NCBI GenBank assembly: GCA_003343885.1 | Contig: QAKH01000028.1 | Span: forward strand, 1 to 29,958 | Source: Clostridiales bacterium | Lineage (GTDB): Bacteria; Bacillota; Clostridia; Oscillospirales; CAG-382 | Direction: 5' to 3' | Length of the DNA: 29,958 nucleotides | Shown here: positions 14,522 to 23,109 of the stretch, piece by piece | Position numbering within the stretch: position 1 is the first letter of the stretch | Layout of the letters: every line of letters starts with the position of its first letter | Notes under the pieces: model-generated | Databases searched by the model: none | What the model saw: only the letters and a program-made list of their open reading frames with translations | What the model was told of the DNA's origin: nothing | Made by a program: the position numbers and the translations under genes

Positions 14522-15973
14522 ATGTTTGACGTTACGGTTATCGGCTGCGGTGTCGTCGGTGCGCTCACCGCAAGAGAGCTTACAAAATACAAAATCAAAG
14601 TGTGCATGCTTGAAAAAGAAAACGACGTCGCCATGGGCGCCTCAAAGGCAAACAGCGGCATAGTTCATGCGGGTTTTGACGCAGTCCCCGGCACGCTCAA
14701 GGCAAAATTCAACGTCAAGGGGAACCGTATGATGCCGGCGCTGTGTAAAAGTCTCGGCGTTAAATATAAGAATAACGGCTCGATGGTTATAGCATTTGAT
14801 AAGGATGACTTGCGGATACTTGACATGCTTATGCTCCGGGGAGAGAAAAACGGAGTGCGCGGACTTGAGATTATAGACGGTGACAGGGCAAGAGAAATTG
14901 AACCTTCACTCTCTGGAAAAGTTATCGGCGCCCTTTACGCCCCTTCAGGCGGAATTGTCTGTCCATACGGATTAACCATAGCCGCAGCCGGGAACGCTAT
15001 GGATAACGGCGCAAAGTTAAAGTTAAACTTTGATGTAAGCGAAATAAAAACACTTGCCGACGGAAGCTATGAGATATTATCTTCCTCCGGAGACTGCCTA
15101 AAAACAAAGTACATTATAAACTGCGCAGGGCTGTATGCCGACAAAATAGCTTCGCTTGCGGGAGATAATTCATTTTCTCTGCGTCCTCGCGCCGGAGAGT
15201 ACATGATTTTGGACAAATCCGTTTCCGGATTGTGTTCTTCCACAATATTCCGTACTCCCACGGCTATGGGAAAGGGAATACTTGTTTCTCCGACAGTCGA
15301 CGGAAACATTATTTTAGGACCGACGTCCGCCGACATATCTGACAAGGAGGACACCTCAACAACTCCTGGGGGACTTGAGAAAATAGCTTCACAGGCGTTT
15401 GAGGATATACCCGGCATACCGCTCAAAAGCGTAATAACATCTTTTGCCGGACTTCGTGCCGTGGGAGATACCGGCGACTTTATTATAAAAGAATCGGCAA
15501 AAAATTTTATAACTCTTGCCGGAATTGAGTCTCCGGGACTGACGTCTTCGCCGGCTATCGCAAAATACGCAGTGGATCTGCTAAAGAAAAAATGCGGGAT
15601 GACGGCAGAAAAAAATCCTGATTTTAACGGCAAGAGAAAAGCGTATTATAAATTCTCGGAAATGACTCCTGCCGCAAAAAACCGGATAATAAAGAAAAAT
15701 CCCGACTTCGGCACGATAGTTTGCAGGTGCGAAGGCATAACCAAAGGTGAAATAACCGACGCTTTAAAGGCAAATCCGAAACCGACAGACCTTGACGGGA
15801 TAAAGCGCAGAACCCGTGCCGGCATGGGACGCTGTCAGGGAGGCTTCTGCTCTCCTGCGGCAGTAAAGCTTATTGCGGATTATCTCGGTATTACCATAGA
15901 ACAGGTAACAAAATGCGGAAGCGGTTCGGAAATTACCTTAAAGAAAGATACGCTCTCGCCGTTTGACAGATAA
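14522..15973 (+). CDS. GlpA-like FAD-dependent glycerol-3-phosphate dehydrogenase with BFD domain
   Basis: This 483-residue protein has an N-terminal dinucleotide-binding motif GCGVVG (residues 8-13) with the ribose-binding Glu at about 31. A DAO-type FAD oxidoreductase fold follows up to about residue 360. The C-terminal BFD-type [2Fe-2S] domain has Cys at about 401 and 403 (CRCEGITKGEI) and about 438 and 443 (CQGGFC). This matches the large subunit of anaerobic glycerol-3-phosphate dehydrogenase (GlpA type), which oxidises glycerol-3-phosphate to dihydroxyacetone phosphate. L-2-hydroxyglutarate oxidase relatives share the fold, but the operon with glpP favours glycerol-3-phosphate. AGGAGG (14505-14510) lies 11 bases before ATG 14522, a little long. 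The next gene starts within 15 bases of its stop, so the two are probably co-translated and form a complex. Confidence 0.85.
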   Translation: MFDVTVIGCGVVGALTARELTKYKIKVCMLEKENDVAMGASKANSGIVHAGFDAVPGTLKAKFNVKGNRMMPALCKSLGVKYKNNGSMVIAFDKDDLRILDMLMLRGEKNGVRGLEIIDGDRAREIEPSLSGKVIGALYAPSGGIVCPYGLTIAAAGNAMDNGAKLKLNFDVSEIKTLADGSYEILSSSGDCLKTKYIINCAGLYADKIASLAGDNSFSLRPRAGEYMILDKSVSGLCSSTIFRTPTAMGKGILVSPTVDGNIILGPTSADISDKEDTSTTPGGLEKIASQAFEDIPGIPLKSVITSFAGLRAVGDTGDFIIKESAKNFITLAGIESPGLTSSPAIAKYAVDLLKKKCGMTAEKNPDFNGKRKAYYKFSEMTPAAKNRIIKKNPDFGTIVCRCEGITKGEITDALKANPKPTDLDGIKRRTRAGMGRCQGGFCSPAAVKLIADYLGITIEQVTKCGSGSEITLKKDTLSPFDR

Positions 15974-15986
15974 GGAAGTGGTTGAC

Positions 15987-17264
15987 GTGATAAAAAAAGA
16001 TCTGGTTATCATCGGCGCAGGTCCTGCCGGCATGTGCGCAGCGGCAAGCGCATACGAAAACGGTATACGCGACATACTGATACTCGAACGTGAGCACACG
16101 GCAGGCGGAATATTAAAACAGTGTATTCACACGGGTTTCGGGCTTCACCGCTTCGGTGAGGAGCTTACAGGCCCTGAGTACGCTTACAGATGCGAAAAAG
16201 TGATAAACGAATACGGAATCGAATGTATGACCGACGCCACTGTAATATCGTTAGGTCATAACGGCAAAGAGAAGATAGTCACGGTTTCCCACGCCCAAAA
16301 AGGCTGTTTTGACATACACGCCGGAGCGGTAATTCTCGCAATGGGGTGCAGGGAGAGAAGCCGGGGTGCTGTAAACACCGCCGGAACAAGACCTGCCGGC
16401 GTATTTTCAGCCGGCACTGCGCAAAAGTATGTAAACATCATGGGAGTAATGCCCGGAAAAAGCGTGGTAATACTCGGTTCAGGCGATATAGGCCTTATAA
16501 TGGCAAGAAGAATGACGCTTGAGGGTGCAAAAGTCAAGGCGGTATGCGAAATAATGCCTTATTCCGGCGGACTTACAAGAAATATCGTTCAGTGCCTTGA
16601 CGACTACGGAATCCCGTTGAAGCTGTCGCACACAATTCTCAAAATACACGGAAAAAAGCGTGTGAGCGGTGTAACCATAGCTAAAGTAGACGGTAACCGG
16701 AAAGTAATACCCGGCAGTGAAGAATATATCGAGTGCGACACGGTTTTATACTCTGTGGGACTGATTCCGGAAAACGAGCTTACAAGAATGTACGGCGTTC
16801 CGTTGGATCCTGCAACGTCGGGAGCACGGGTTGACCAGTACCGCCAAACCGAAATGGAAGGTATTTTTGTCTGCGGAAACGTACTGCACGTACACGACCT
16901 TGCGGACTATGTCAGCGAAGAGGCTGAAATTGCAGGAAAGGGAGCTGCTCGTTACCTGAAAAGTAAAGGTGAAGAGAGGGCAGAAAAAAGAAAAAACGTG
17001 TGTGCGGGAAACGGAGTGCGGTACACTGTTCCTCAGTTCATTACCGGAAACTCGGACGTTTCGGTGTTTTTCAGGACAGACAATGTATATGAAAACATAT
17101 GTATTGTAATTTCAGACGGTGAAAGACAGCTTTTGCGCATAAAAAAACGCCGTGTTTCACCGGGTGAAATGCAGCGCATAGATCTGAAAAAAGATATGAT
17201 TGACAAAATGAAATCAGAGAAATTATGCGTTTCGCTTGAAAAGGTAGCCGAAACGGGGGTGTGA
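15987..17264 (+). CDS. FAD/NAD(P)-dependent oxidoreductase, partner of the GlpA-like subunit
   Basis: This 425-residue protein has two nucleotide-binding sites: the FAD motif GAGPAG near residue 10, and the NAD(P) motif GSGDIG near residue 160. A conserved CIHTGFG segment (about residues 48-54) and the FAD-contacting FVCGNVLHVHDL near the C-terminal part are present. It belongs to the pyridine-nucleotide-disulfide-oxidoreductase-like proteins found beside GlpA-like dehydrogenases in Clostridia, where it probably passes electrons between FAD and NAD(P). GTG 15987 is chosen because TAAGGA (15971-15976) precedes it by 10 bases; a TTG at 15963 would overlap the upstream gene. The following DUF1667 gene overlaps or abuts its stop, so all three should be one complex or pathway. 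The exact electron acceptor is unknown. Confidence 0.83.
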   Translation: MIKKDLVIIGAGPAGMCAAASAYENGIRDILILEREHTAGGILKQCIHTGFGLHRFGEELTGPEYAYRCEKVINEYGIECMTDATVISLGHNGKEKIVTVSHAQKGCFDIHAGAVILAMGCRERSRGAVNTAGTRPAGVFSAGTAQKYVNIMGVMPGKSVVILGSGDIGLIMARRMTLEGAKVKAVCEIMPYSGGLTRNIVQCLDDYGIPLKLSHTILKIHGKKRVSGVTIAKVDGNRKVIPGSEEYIECDTVLYSVGLIPENELTRMYGVPLDPATSGARVDQYRQTEMEGIFVCGNVLHVHDLADYVSEEAEIAGKGAARYLKSKGEERAEKRKNVCAGNGVRYTVPQFITGNSDVSVFFRTDNVYENICIVISDGERQLLRIKKRRVSPGEMQRIDLKKDMIDKMKSEKLCVSLEKVAETGV

Positions 17265-17269
17265 AAATC

Positions 17270-17620
17270 ATGGAAAAAAATATAATTTGCACTTGCTGTC
17301 CTTTAGGCTGCTCAATTACCGCACAAATCCAAAACGGCAAGGTTATCGACGTTTCCGGATACACCTGCGAGCGCGGAAAAAAATATGCATATGACGAATG
17401 TACCAATCCTTTAAGAACGCTTACTACCACAGTAAGCACGGATAACGGCGAAAGGCTTTCGGTAAAGACTGCCGCTCCAATTCCTTTTTCTCTTTTTCCC
17501 GAGGCGCTAAGCAAACTTTCCGGACTTTGCGTAAAAACTCCGGTACGCATCGGTCAGCCGGTGCTCCGCGGAATTTGCGGCACTGATACCGACGTAGTAG
17601 CGACCAAAAACATTCCTTAA
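17270..17620 (+). CDS. DUF1667 cysteine-rich protein of the glycerol-3-phosphate oxidoreductase operon
   Basis: This 116-residue protein starts with a cysteine cluster, CTCCPLGC (residues 7-14), and has further Cys at about 33 (GYTCERG) and 44. The pattern resembles iron-sulfur or zinc sites at the start of molybdopterin oxidoreductases. It belongs to the DUF1667 family, regularly found as the third gene after a GlpA-like and an FAD/NAD oxidoreductase gene. An electron-transfer role is plausible but unproven. ATG 17270 is preceded by a G-rich GGGGGTG 8 bases away; a GTG at 17261 would overlap the upstream stop codon and has worse spacing. The C-terminal half contains VRIGQPVLRGICGTDTDVVATKNIP, a conserved-looking tail. 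Confidence 0.78.
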   Translation: MEKNIICTCCPLGCSITAQIQNGKVIDVSGYTCERGKKYAYDECTNPLRTLTTTVSTDNGERLSVKTAAPIPFSLFPEALSKLSGLCVKTPVRIGQPVLRGICGTDTDVVATKNIP

Positions 17621-17733
17621 CGAAGTGACAAGAGTAAAAAGAGTCAGATAAAATCCGAAAAAAATAAGGAAAAAGATAAAAAGCGACAGAAAGCGGAAAA
17701 AACATTAAAACGCAAACTGAAAGGAAAAAATAC

Positions 17734-18288
17734 ATGTTGACTGATAAAATTCCAAGCGGCAGAGTTATCGCGGCAGTGCGAAGCGGACGTGAGTTTGAGC
17801 TTGCGTGTCAAAGCGGATGCAATACGATTTTTTTGCTTTCAAGCACTATTCTTGAGCTTCACGATTATATTGCACTTGCGGCTTCCGCCGGAAAAAAGCT
17901 GTTTATACACGTTGATATGACAGAAGGTTTGGCAAAAGACGCCGCCGCTGTCGAATTTATTTCAAAATTAAAGCCGTTCGGCATAATAAGCACCAGGGGC
18001 AACATGATTAAACAGGCAAAATCTCTCGGTCTCTGCACAGTACAGCGTTTTTTCGTTGTAGACGGTCAATCGGTAAAAACGGCGCTTGACACCGTCCGGC
18101 AGATAAAGCCGGATTATGCCGAAATTATGCCGGGAATAGCATGTAAAGTAATAAAAGAATTTTCGGCGGACGGGTTCAAAACCATAGCAGGCGGTTTAAT
18201 AACCACATCTTCCGAGGCAGTTCAGGCGCTAAGCTCCGGAGCGGTAGCTGTATCGACTTCCTGTCAGCCGCTGTGGAAAACAAAGTAA
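17734..18288 (+). CDS. glpP: GlpP glycerol-3-phosphate-responsive antiterminator
   Basis: This 184-residue protein closely matches GlpP. The recognised blocks are KKLFIHVDMTEGLAKD (about residues 53-68), FGIISTRGNMIKQAK (about 86-100), a TVQRFFVVD strand, PDYAEIMPGI, IAGGLITTSSEAVQALSSGAVAVSTS and the end PLWK. The family has a TIM-barrel fold that binds glycerol-3-phosphate and then an mRNA leader, stopping premature termination of glycerol genes. AAAGGA lies 8 bases before ATG. It is the last gene of the operon, after a 113-bp purine-rich gap from the DUF1667 gene, and is followed by a strong terminator. The obvious target is the terminator-like leader of this same operon, giving a self-controlled loop. 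Confidence 0.92.
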   Translation: MLTDKIPSGRVIAAVRSGREFELACQSGCNTIFLLSSTILELHDYIALAASAGKKLFIHVDMTEGLAKDAAAVEFISKLKPFGIISTRGNMIKQAKSLGLCTVQRFFVVDGQSVKTALDTVRQIKPDYAEIMPGIACKVIKEFSADGFKTIAGGLITTSSEAVQALSSGAVAVSTSCQPLWKTK

Positions 18289-18289
18289 A

Positions 18290-18346
18290 AAAGGCATGTG
18301 CATTTTCTTCAAACGTACACGGGAAAACGCACATGCTTTTGCTTTT
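18290..18346. terminator. Bidirectional terminator between glpP and tepA
   Basis: GCATGTGC (18294-18301) pairs with GCACATGC (18329-18336), extended outward by A-T pairs and inward by TTTTC / GAAAA. T runs follow on the plus strand and also on the minus strand, so it can end both converging transcripts. Confidence 0.88.
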
Positions 18347-18373
18347 AAGACAAATAAAGCCTTATTTGTTATT

Positions 18374-19177
18374 TCATTCGGTTTTATCATCTTTCGGCGG
18401 CTTTTTATTTTTTCTTTCTTCCTTTACCATTTCCTTCAGCGCTGAAATAGCGTCGGACAAGGAGCCGACACAATCGATAAGACCGATTTCCTCGGCTTTT
18501 ATACCGTCTATAACAGTTCCTATGTCGGCGGCAAGCTCATCCGTTTCAAGCATCAGCTCTTTCAGTACCTGCCTTGATACTTTAGAGTTTTTTACTATAA
18601 AATCCAAAATGCGTTCCTGCATTCTCATAAAATACGTAAAAGTCTGAGGAACGCCGATAACAAGACCGTTAAGCCTTACCGGGTGGATTGTCATGGTCGC
18701 CGACGGCACGATAAATGATTTTTTTGCGCACACGGCAAGCGGTACGCCTATGGAGTGCCCTCCGCCAAGCACCAATGACACGGTAGGTTTTGTCATTCCC
18801 GAGATAAGCTCCGCTATGGCAAGTCCCGCCTCAACGTCGCCGCCCACTGTGTTTATTAAAATCAACAGTCCGTCTATATCCGGACTCTCTTCAACACCCA
18901 CAAGCTGAGGAATAACGTGCTCATATTTCGTACTTTTGGTTTGATTCGGAAGAAGATAATGTCCCTCTATCTGACCGGCAATAACCAGAGAATGAATAGT
19001 AACTTCATCATGCTTTGTGGTTATGCTGCCGCTTTCGGAGATATTGCTGAATATAACCTCCTGTTTTCGAGCCTCTTTTTCCTGTTCGCTTTCGTTTGAG
19101 CTTTCGTCGGACTCCTGCTCATCCCCGTTCATCTTCAAATTATTTCTTTGTTTTGTTTCATCATTTTGAAAATACAT
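18374..19177 (-). CDS. tepA: TepA-type ClpP-family serine protease
   Basis: This 267-residue protein matches TepA/YmfB, a ClpP-fold protein of Firmicutes. The first 45 residues are a low-complexity Glu/Ser-rich extension not needed for the fold. The family block VIAGQIEGHYLLPNQTKSTK (about 65-84) is followed by LILINTVGGDVEAGLAIAELI (about 105-125). The catalytic Ser is Ser142 in GGGHSIGV and the His is His165 in MTIHPVRL; an acidic residue further on completes the triad. In Bacillus it has been linked to protein export and spore development, but its substrates are unclear. It is cytoplasmic, with no signal peptide. GGAGG (19188-19184) lies 6 bases before ATG 19177. A leader hairpin partly covers that ribosome binding site. 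The last 15 residues are Lys-rich. Confidence 0.88.
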   Translation of the reverse strand: MYFQNDETKQRNNLKMNGDEQESDESSNESEQEKEARKQEVIFSNISESGSITTKHDEVTIHSLVIAGQIEGHYLLPNQTKSTKYEHVIPQLVGVEESPDIDGLLILINTVGGDVEAGLAIAELISGMTKPTVSLVLGGGHSIGVPLAVCAKKSFIVPSATMTIHPVRLNGLVIGVPQTFTYFMRMQERILDFIVKNSKVSRQVLKELMLETDELAADIGTVIDGIKAEEIGLIDCVGSLSDAISALKEMVKEERKNKKPPKDDKTE

Positions 19178-19186
19178 ATTTATCCT

Positions 19187-19221
19187 CCGGAATCCTAAGA
19201 GTTTTTACTTAGTATTTCCGG
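19187..19221 (-). promoter_or_regulatory. Leader hairpin overlapping the tepA ribosome binding site
   Basis: On the tepA mRNA, 19221-19208 (CCGGAAATACTAAG) can pair with 19199-19187 (CTTAGGATTCCGG) around an 8-base loop, with a small internal mismatch. The last two G of the stem are the first two of the GGAGG ribosome binding site, so folding could lower translation. Confidence 0.5.
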
Positions 19222-19385
19222 TGCTTTTATTTTATATGTAACTATATGTAACAGGGATTTTCTATGCAGCCGATATTTTTGAAAGTTACTTTTACATGAA
19301 AAAGCGCGATTACCGCTATTCCTTGACAAAATGTTCGCTTACAGCCTAAATTTTTATAAAACTACCTTTTATTTAGAACTGCTAC

Positions 19386-20333
19386 CTATCTATTAGCTCG
19401 TGACGGAATCTGGGCAATGATAATTCCTGCAAGAATAACTGCACATCCTATATATCCGGCAAGCGTCATGCGCTCGTTAAGCATAATTGCTCCGCCTATG
19501 GCAGCAAACATCGACTCGGTGGAAAGTATTATAGCCGATACTGTCGGGTGTACTCCCTTTTGTCCTATAATCTGCAAGGTATATGCAACGCCGGTTGACA
19601 TAATTCCTCCGTACAACAGCGGTATCAGTGCGCCTCTCACAGCCTGAGCGCTTATTGATTCGGTAAACACGGCAATTACAAGACTGATGATTCCGCATGT
19701 GAAAAACTGCGTACATGAAAAGCTAATCGGAAGAACTTTTTTATTAAAATGATCGATAAACACGATATGTACAGCGAATGCCAGTGCGCAAAGCAAAAGA
19801 ACAATATCTCCGAATCCGACGCTGAAACTTGCGTCGAAAGAGCCGAACGTCCTTGAAAAAGCGCTGAGTGACAGCGTAAAGAACGGATTATCCTTGGAAT
19901 CCATACTTCCGGACAATATCATGAAAAGTCCGATAAGTGCGAGTATTGCTCCGAACCACGTGTTTTTGCCTGTCCTCTTTTTGAGAAAAATTACAGAAAG
20001 GATCGGAACAAAGACCGTGTACATTGCAGTAAGAAATCCGCCTTTTCCGGAACTTCCGGTAATATTTATTCCCCACTGCTGCAGGTTCGCCGCAAGGAAC
20101 AGTATTACTCCCGCTCCGATACCGGTTATCAAAGTCAGTTTTCTGTTTGCTTTTCCATCTCTTTCAAAAAGCAAGATGACGGGAATCAGCGAAACTGCGC
20201 CTATTATAAAGCGTATACCGTTAAAATAAAACGTGCCGAGGTGCTCTCCTCCTGCCACCTGCGCAACAAATGCAAATCCCCATACTATTGCTGTAATAAA
20301 TAAAAATATTATGCTTGACGGTTTGTTTTTCAT
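19386..20333 (-). CDS. EamA/DMT-family transporter
   Basis: This 315-residue membrane protein is made of two tandem EamA halves and has about ten hydrophobic segments, from residues 7-25 through 290-308. The first segment contains the typical FITAIVWGFAFVAQ, and the second half has the usual GGIMSTGVAYTLQIIGQK and ESMFAAIGGAIMLNE blocks. Drug/metabolite transporter family members export amino acids, nucleosides or other small metabolites; the substrate cannot be told. The ribosome binding site before ATG 20333 is weak (AAGAGA). It lies 130 bp after polA on the same strand with promoter-like sequence in between, so it may be separately transcribed. A short Arg-rich tail ends the protein. Confidence 0.85.
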   Translation of the reverse strand: MKNKPSSIIFLFITAIVWGFAFVAQVAGGEHLGTFYFNGIRFIIGAVSLIPVILLFERDGKANRKLTLITGIGAGVILFLAANLQQWGINITGSSGKGGFLTAMYTVFVPILSVIFLKKRTGKNTWFGAILALIGLFMILSGSMDSKDNPFFTLSLSAFSRTFGSFDASFSVGFGDIVLLLCALAFAVHIVFIDHFNKKVLPISFSCTQFFTCGIISLVIAVFTESISAQAVRGALIPLLYGGIMSTGVAYTLQIIGQKGVHPTVSAIILSTESMFAAIGGAIMLNERMTLAGYIGCAVILAGIIIAQIPSRANR

Positions 20334-20392
20334 ATGAATATCTCTTATGTGAATGTCCTTTATGTGATTGATTTCTTTATTCTATTTCCATC

Positions 20393-20424
20393 ATACCATT
20401 ATACCATTTTACCGGCAGTGGTAT
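20393..20424. promoter_or_regulatory. Repeat cluster upstream of the DMT transporter gene
   Basis: ATACCATT occurs twice in tandem (20393-20408), and ATACCA (20401-20406) forms an inverted repeat with TGGTAT (20419-20424). On the minus strand this area holds TAAAAT and TATAAT, possible -10 elements, but no good -35 at normal spacing. It could be an operator/promoter region. Confidence 0.35.
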
Positions 20425-20463
20425 TGCGCAAATCAAATTTATGTGCATCCGTAAAGATTGGCG

Positions 20464-23076
20464 TTAAGAATGAGCGTCGTACCAGGTAAATCCGTTTCCC
20501 GCCTGAACTTCAAGCTTTACAGGAAGCGACGCGGCAGACTCCATTGCCTCGACAAGTATTTTTTCCACCTTTTCACGCTCGTTCACAGGCGCTTCGACAA
20601 TAAGCTCGTCGTGCACTTGGAGAACAAGCCTTGATTTCGGGCTTACTTTCTCAAGACGCTTTGCGGTTTCGATCATGGCAATTTTGATTATGTCAGCCGC
20701 AGTTCCCTGGATAGGCGCATTCATTGCCACCCTCTCTCCGAAAGAGCGAAGATTTTTATTTTTTGCCGTCAGTTCCGGTATATATCTTCGCCTGCCGTAA
20801 AGCGTTTCACTGTATCCTTTTTCCTTGGCGGACTCTATTGCGCCGTCAAGGTATTTCTTTATTTTTGGATATTTGGCGAAATACGACCTTATATAATCGC
20901 CCGCCTGATTTTTGGTTACGTGCAAGTCGCCGGCAAGTGAAAAATCTGAAATTCCATAAATAATACCGAAATTTACAGCTTTTGCCCTTTTTCTAAGTTC
21001 CGGCGTCACGTCTTCCGGCTCAACATCAAACACCTGCGCCGCGGTAGAAGTGTGTATATCCGCTCCGCTTTTGAAGGTGTTTATCATATTTTCGTCGCCG
21101 CTCATTGCCGCCATAAGGCGAAGTTCTATCTGCGAATAGTCTGCGTCTATAAGCGTGTATTCGTGATTTTCTGCCTCGAAAAATTTGCGTAACTCCCGTC
21201 CTTCTTCAGTCTTTATCGGGATATTCTGCAAATTCGGCTCGGCGGAAGAAAGTCTGCCGGTAAGGGTAAACGCCTGCTTAAAAGAAGTATGGATACGTCC
21301 GTTTTCGTCGGCGGTGTCTATAAGCGGATCAGTATAGGTTGACTTTAGTTTTGCAACAAGGCGGTATTCGAGTATCTCGTCGATTATTTCACTGTACGGT
21401 CTCAGCTTTTCAAGAGTTTCGGCGTCGGTCGAATACCCGCTTTTTGTTTTCTTGAGCGCCGGAAGTCCGAGTCTTTCGTAAAGAACCTCGGCAAGCTGTT
21501 TGGTTGAGTTTATATTAAACTCTCCGCCTGCAAGGGCGTAAATATTTTGGCGCCGTTTTTCAAGGCGCTTTTCAAGCTTTTCGGAAAATGCGGAAAGCTC
21601 TTTTGCGTTAAGCTTAAAGCCGGTAAGCTCCATCTGCGCAAGCACATGAGAGAGCGGCATTTCTATCTCATAAAGCAGTTTTTCCTGTCCGTTTTCCTTT
21701 ATGACAGGCAAAAGTTCGTTATATGCCTTTTTCACCGCAAGTGCGCAAAGAATTCCTTTCTGTCTGATGTCCGAAACGTCGGCGCCGGGTATTCCTGCGT
21801 ACGAACAAAGCGAGTCGCTGCCTATAACCTTTGACGGGTCTGCGACATATGAGCCGAGCAAAACGTCGAACGCGCAGTTATTTACATTCACACCGCAAGG
21901 CGCACATATCATGCAGATATTTTTCAAGTCATGCACGACGGTTTTAATATTCTCATTTTCAAATATATCTCTTAGGGTATTTTCGGAAAGCTCCAGCGAA
22001 AAAACACTGTCATTTTCCGTGCTTACGCAATAAACCTTTCCGCCGTCCTTATCGGCATACACGAAAAGTGTTCCGCAAGCGCATATTTCGGAAAGCTTGA
22101 CTGCGTCTTTACATTCAATACATTCAAGCTCTGTATTACCGCTGATTTCAGCTGTCACGCCGTCATTTCCGTCTTCGGCGCTTTTTGCAGTTTCACCTTG
22201 ATGAGAAGGCTTGTCAAGATTCAGCCTCGTTATTATACTCTTAAGTTCAAGATCGGTACATACCTTAAACAGTTCCGGAGAATTTATGCCGGTATAGCTA
22301 AGGCTTTCAAGCGTTGCGTCCACCGGAGCGTTACAACAGATTTCAGCAAGAAATCTGCTTTCATAAGCGGAATTCTTGCCGCTTTCGAGCTTGGTTCTGT
22401 TTGCACCTTTAATCTGCGGATCGTTTTCTTCCAGCGCCTTGTAAACGCCGTCAAGCGAGCCGTACTTTGCGATAAGTCCGACTGCCGTCTTCTCCCCTAT
22501 TCCCGGCACTCCGGGAATATTATCCGATGTGTCTCCCATGAGCGCCTTGACGTCAATAAGTTGTCCCGGGGTGATACCGCCGTAAAGTTCTGCGATTTTT
22601 TCTGCGTCAACGACACTTGTTTCCTTTGTTGAAACGTACAGTACGCAGGCTGTATCGGTTATAAGCTGGTAAGAGTCTCTGTCGCCGGTCATAATATAAG
22701 CTTTTGTATCGGCGTCAGACAGCTTTGAGAGAGTTCCGAGTATATCGTCCGCTTCATAGCCCTCAAGTGTGAGCAGGTGGAAGCCCATAAGGGAGGCTAT
22801 GTTCTTTGCCGGCTCAAGCTGTTCGGCAAGCTCTTCGGGCATGCCCTTTCTGTTAGCCTTGTAATACGAGCACGCCTTATGTCTGAACGTCGGACTTCTC
22901 AAGTCAAACGCCATAGCGGCATAATCCGGTTTTATCTGCTCAAGCTGCTTATAAAGCATATTGATAAATCCGAATATGGCGTTTGTATTTCTTCCGTCGC
23001 GCGTGGTCAAAGGACGCACGCCGTAAAACGCACGGTTGAGTATACTGTTTCCGTCAACAATCAACATTTTTTTCAT
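20464..23076 (-). CDS. polA: DNA polymerase I
   Basis: This 870-residue protein fills RNA-primer gaps in lagging-strand synthesis and in repair. The N-terminal 5'-3' exonuclease (about residues 1-290) carries EGYEADDILG, MTGDRDSYQL and GDTSDNIPGVPGIGEKTA. The middle domain (about 300-460) keeps the 3'-5' exonuclease fold but shows no paired D-x-E metal site, so proofreading is probably lost, as in many Gram-positive PolA. The polymerase domain has motif A LIDADYSQIELR (about 640), motif B RKRAKAVNFGIIYG (about 700) and motif C VHDELIVE (about 822). GGAGG lies 10 bases before ATG 23076. It follows the HAD gene by 33 bp on the same strand, and both probably use the promoter at 24128-24156. Confidence 0.97.
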   Translation of the reverse strand: MKKMLIVDGNSILNRAFYGVRPLTTRDGRNTNAIFGFINMLYKQLEQIKPDYAAMAFDLRSPTFRHKACSYYKANRKGMPEELAEQLEPAKNIASLMGFHLLTLEGYEADDILGTLSKLSDADTKAYIMTGDRDSYQLITDTACVLYVSTKETSVVDAEKIAELYGGITPGQLIDVKALMGDTSDNIPGVPGIGEKTAVGLIAKYGSLDGVYKALEENDPQIKGANRTKLESGKNSAYESRFLAEICCNAPVDATLESLSYTGINSPELFKVCTDLELKSIITRLNLDKPSHQGETAKSAEDGNDGVTAEISGNTELECIECKDAVKLSEICACGTLFVYADKDGGKVYCVSTENDSVFSLELSENTLRDIFENENIKTVVHDLKNICMICAPCGVNVNNCAFDVLLGSYVADPSKVIGSDSLCSYAGIPGADVSDIRQKGILCALAVKKAYNELLPVIKENGQEKLLYEIEMPLSHVLAQMELTGFKLNAKELSAFSEKLEKRLEKRRQNIYALAGGEFNINSTKQLAEVLYERLGLPALKKTKSGYSTDAETLEKLRPYSEIIDEILEYRLVAKLKSTYTDPLIDTADENGRIHTSFKQAFTLTGRLSSAEPNLQNIPIKTEEGRELRKFFEAENHEYTLIDADYSQIELRLMAAMSGDENMINTFKSGADIHTSTAAQVFDVEPEDVTPELRKRAKAVNFGIIYGISDFSLAGDLHVTKNQAGDYIRSYFAKYPKIKKYLDGAIESAKEKGYSETLYGRRRYIPELTAKNKNLRSFGERVAMNAPIQGTAADIIKIAMIETAKRLEKVSPKSRLVLQVHDELIVEAPVNEREKVEKILVEAMESAASLPVKLEVQAGNGFTWYDAHS

Positions 23077-23109
23077 AAATTTGCGTCCTCCCCTTTACAC
23101 CTTGCTGTT

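Noticed and set aside
17621..17733. Possible small gene in the purine-rich gap before glpP
   Set aside because: Low-complexity A/G-rich sequence with early stops; only the glpP ribosome binding site is recognisable.
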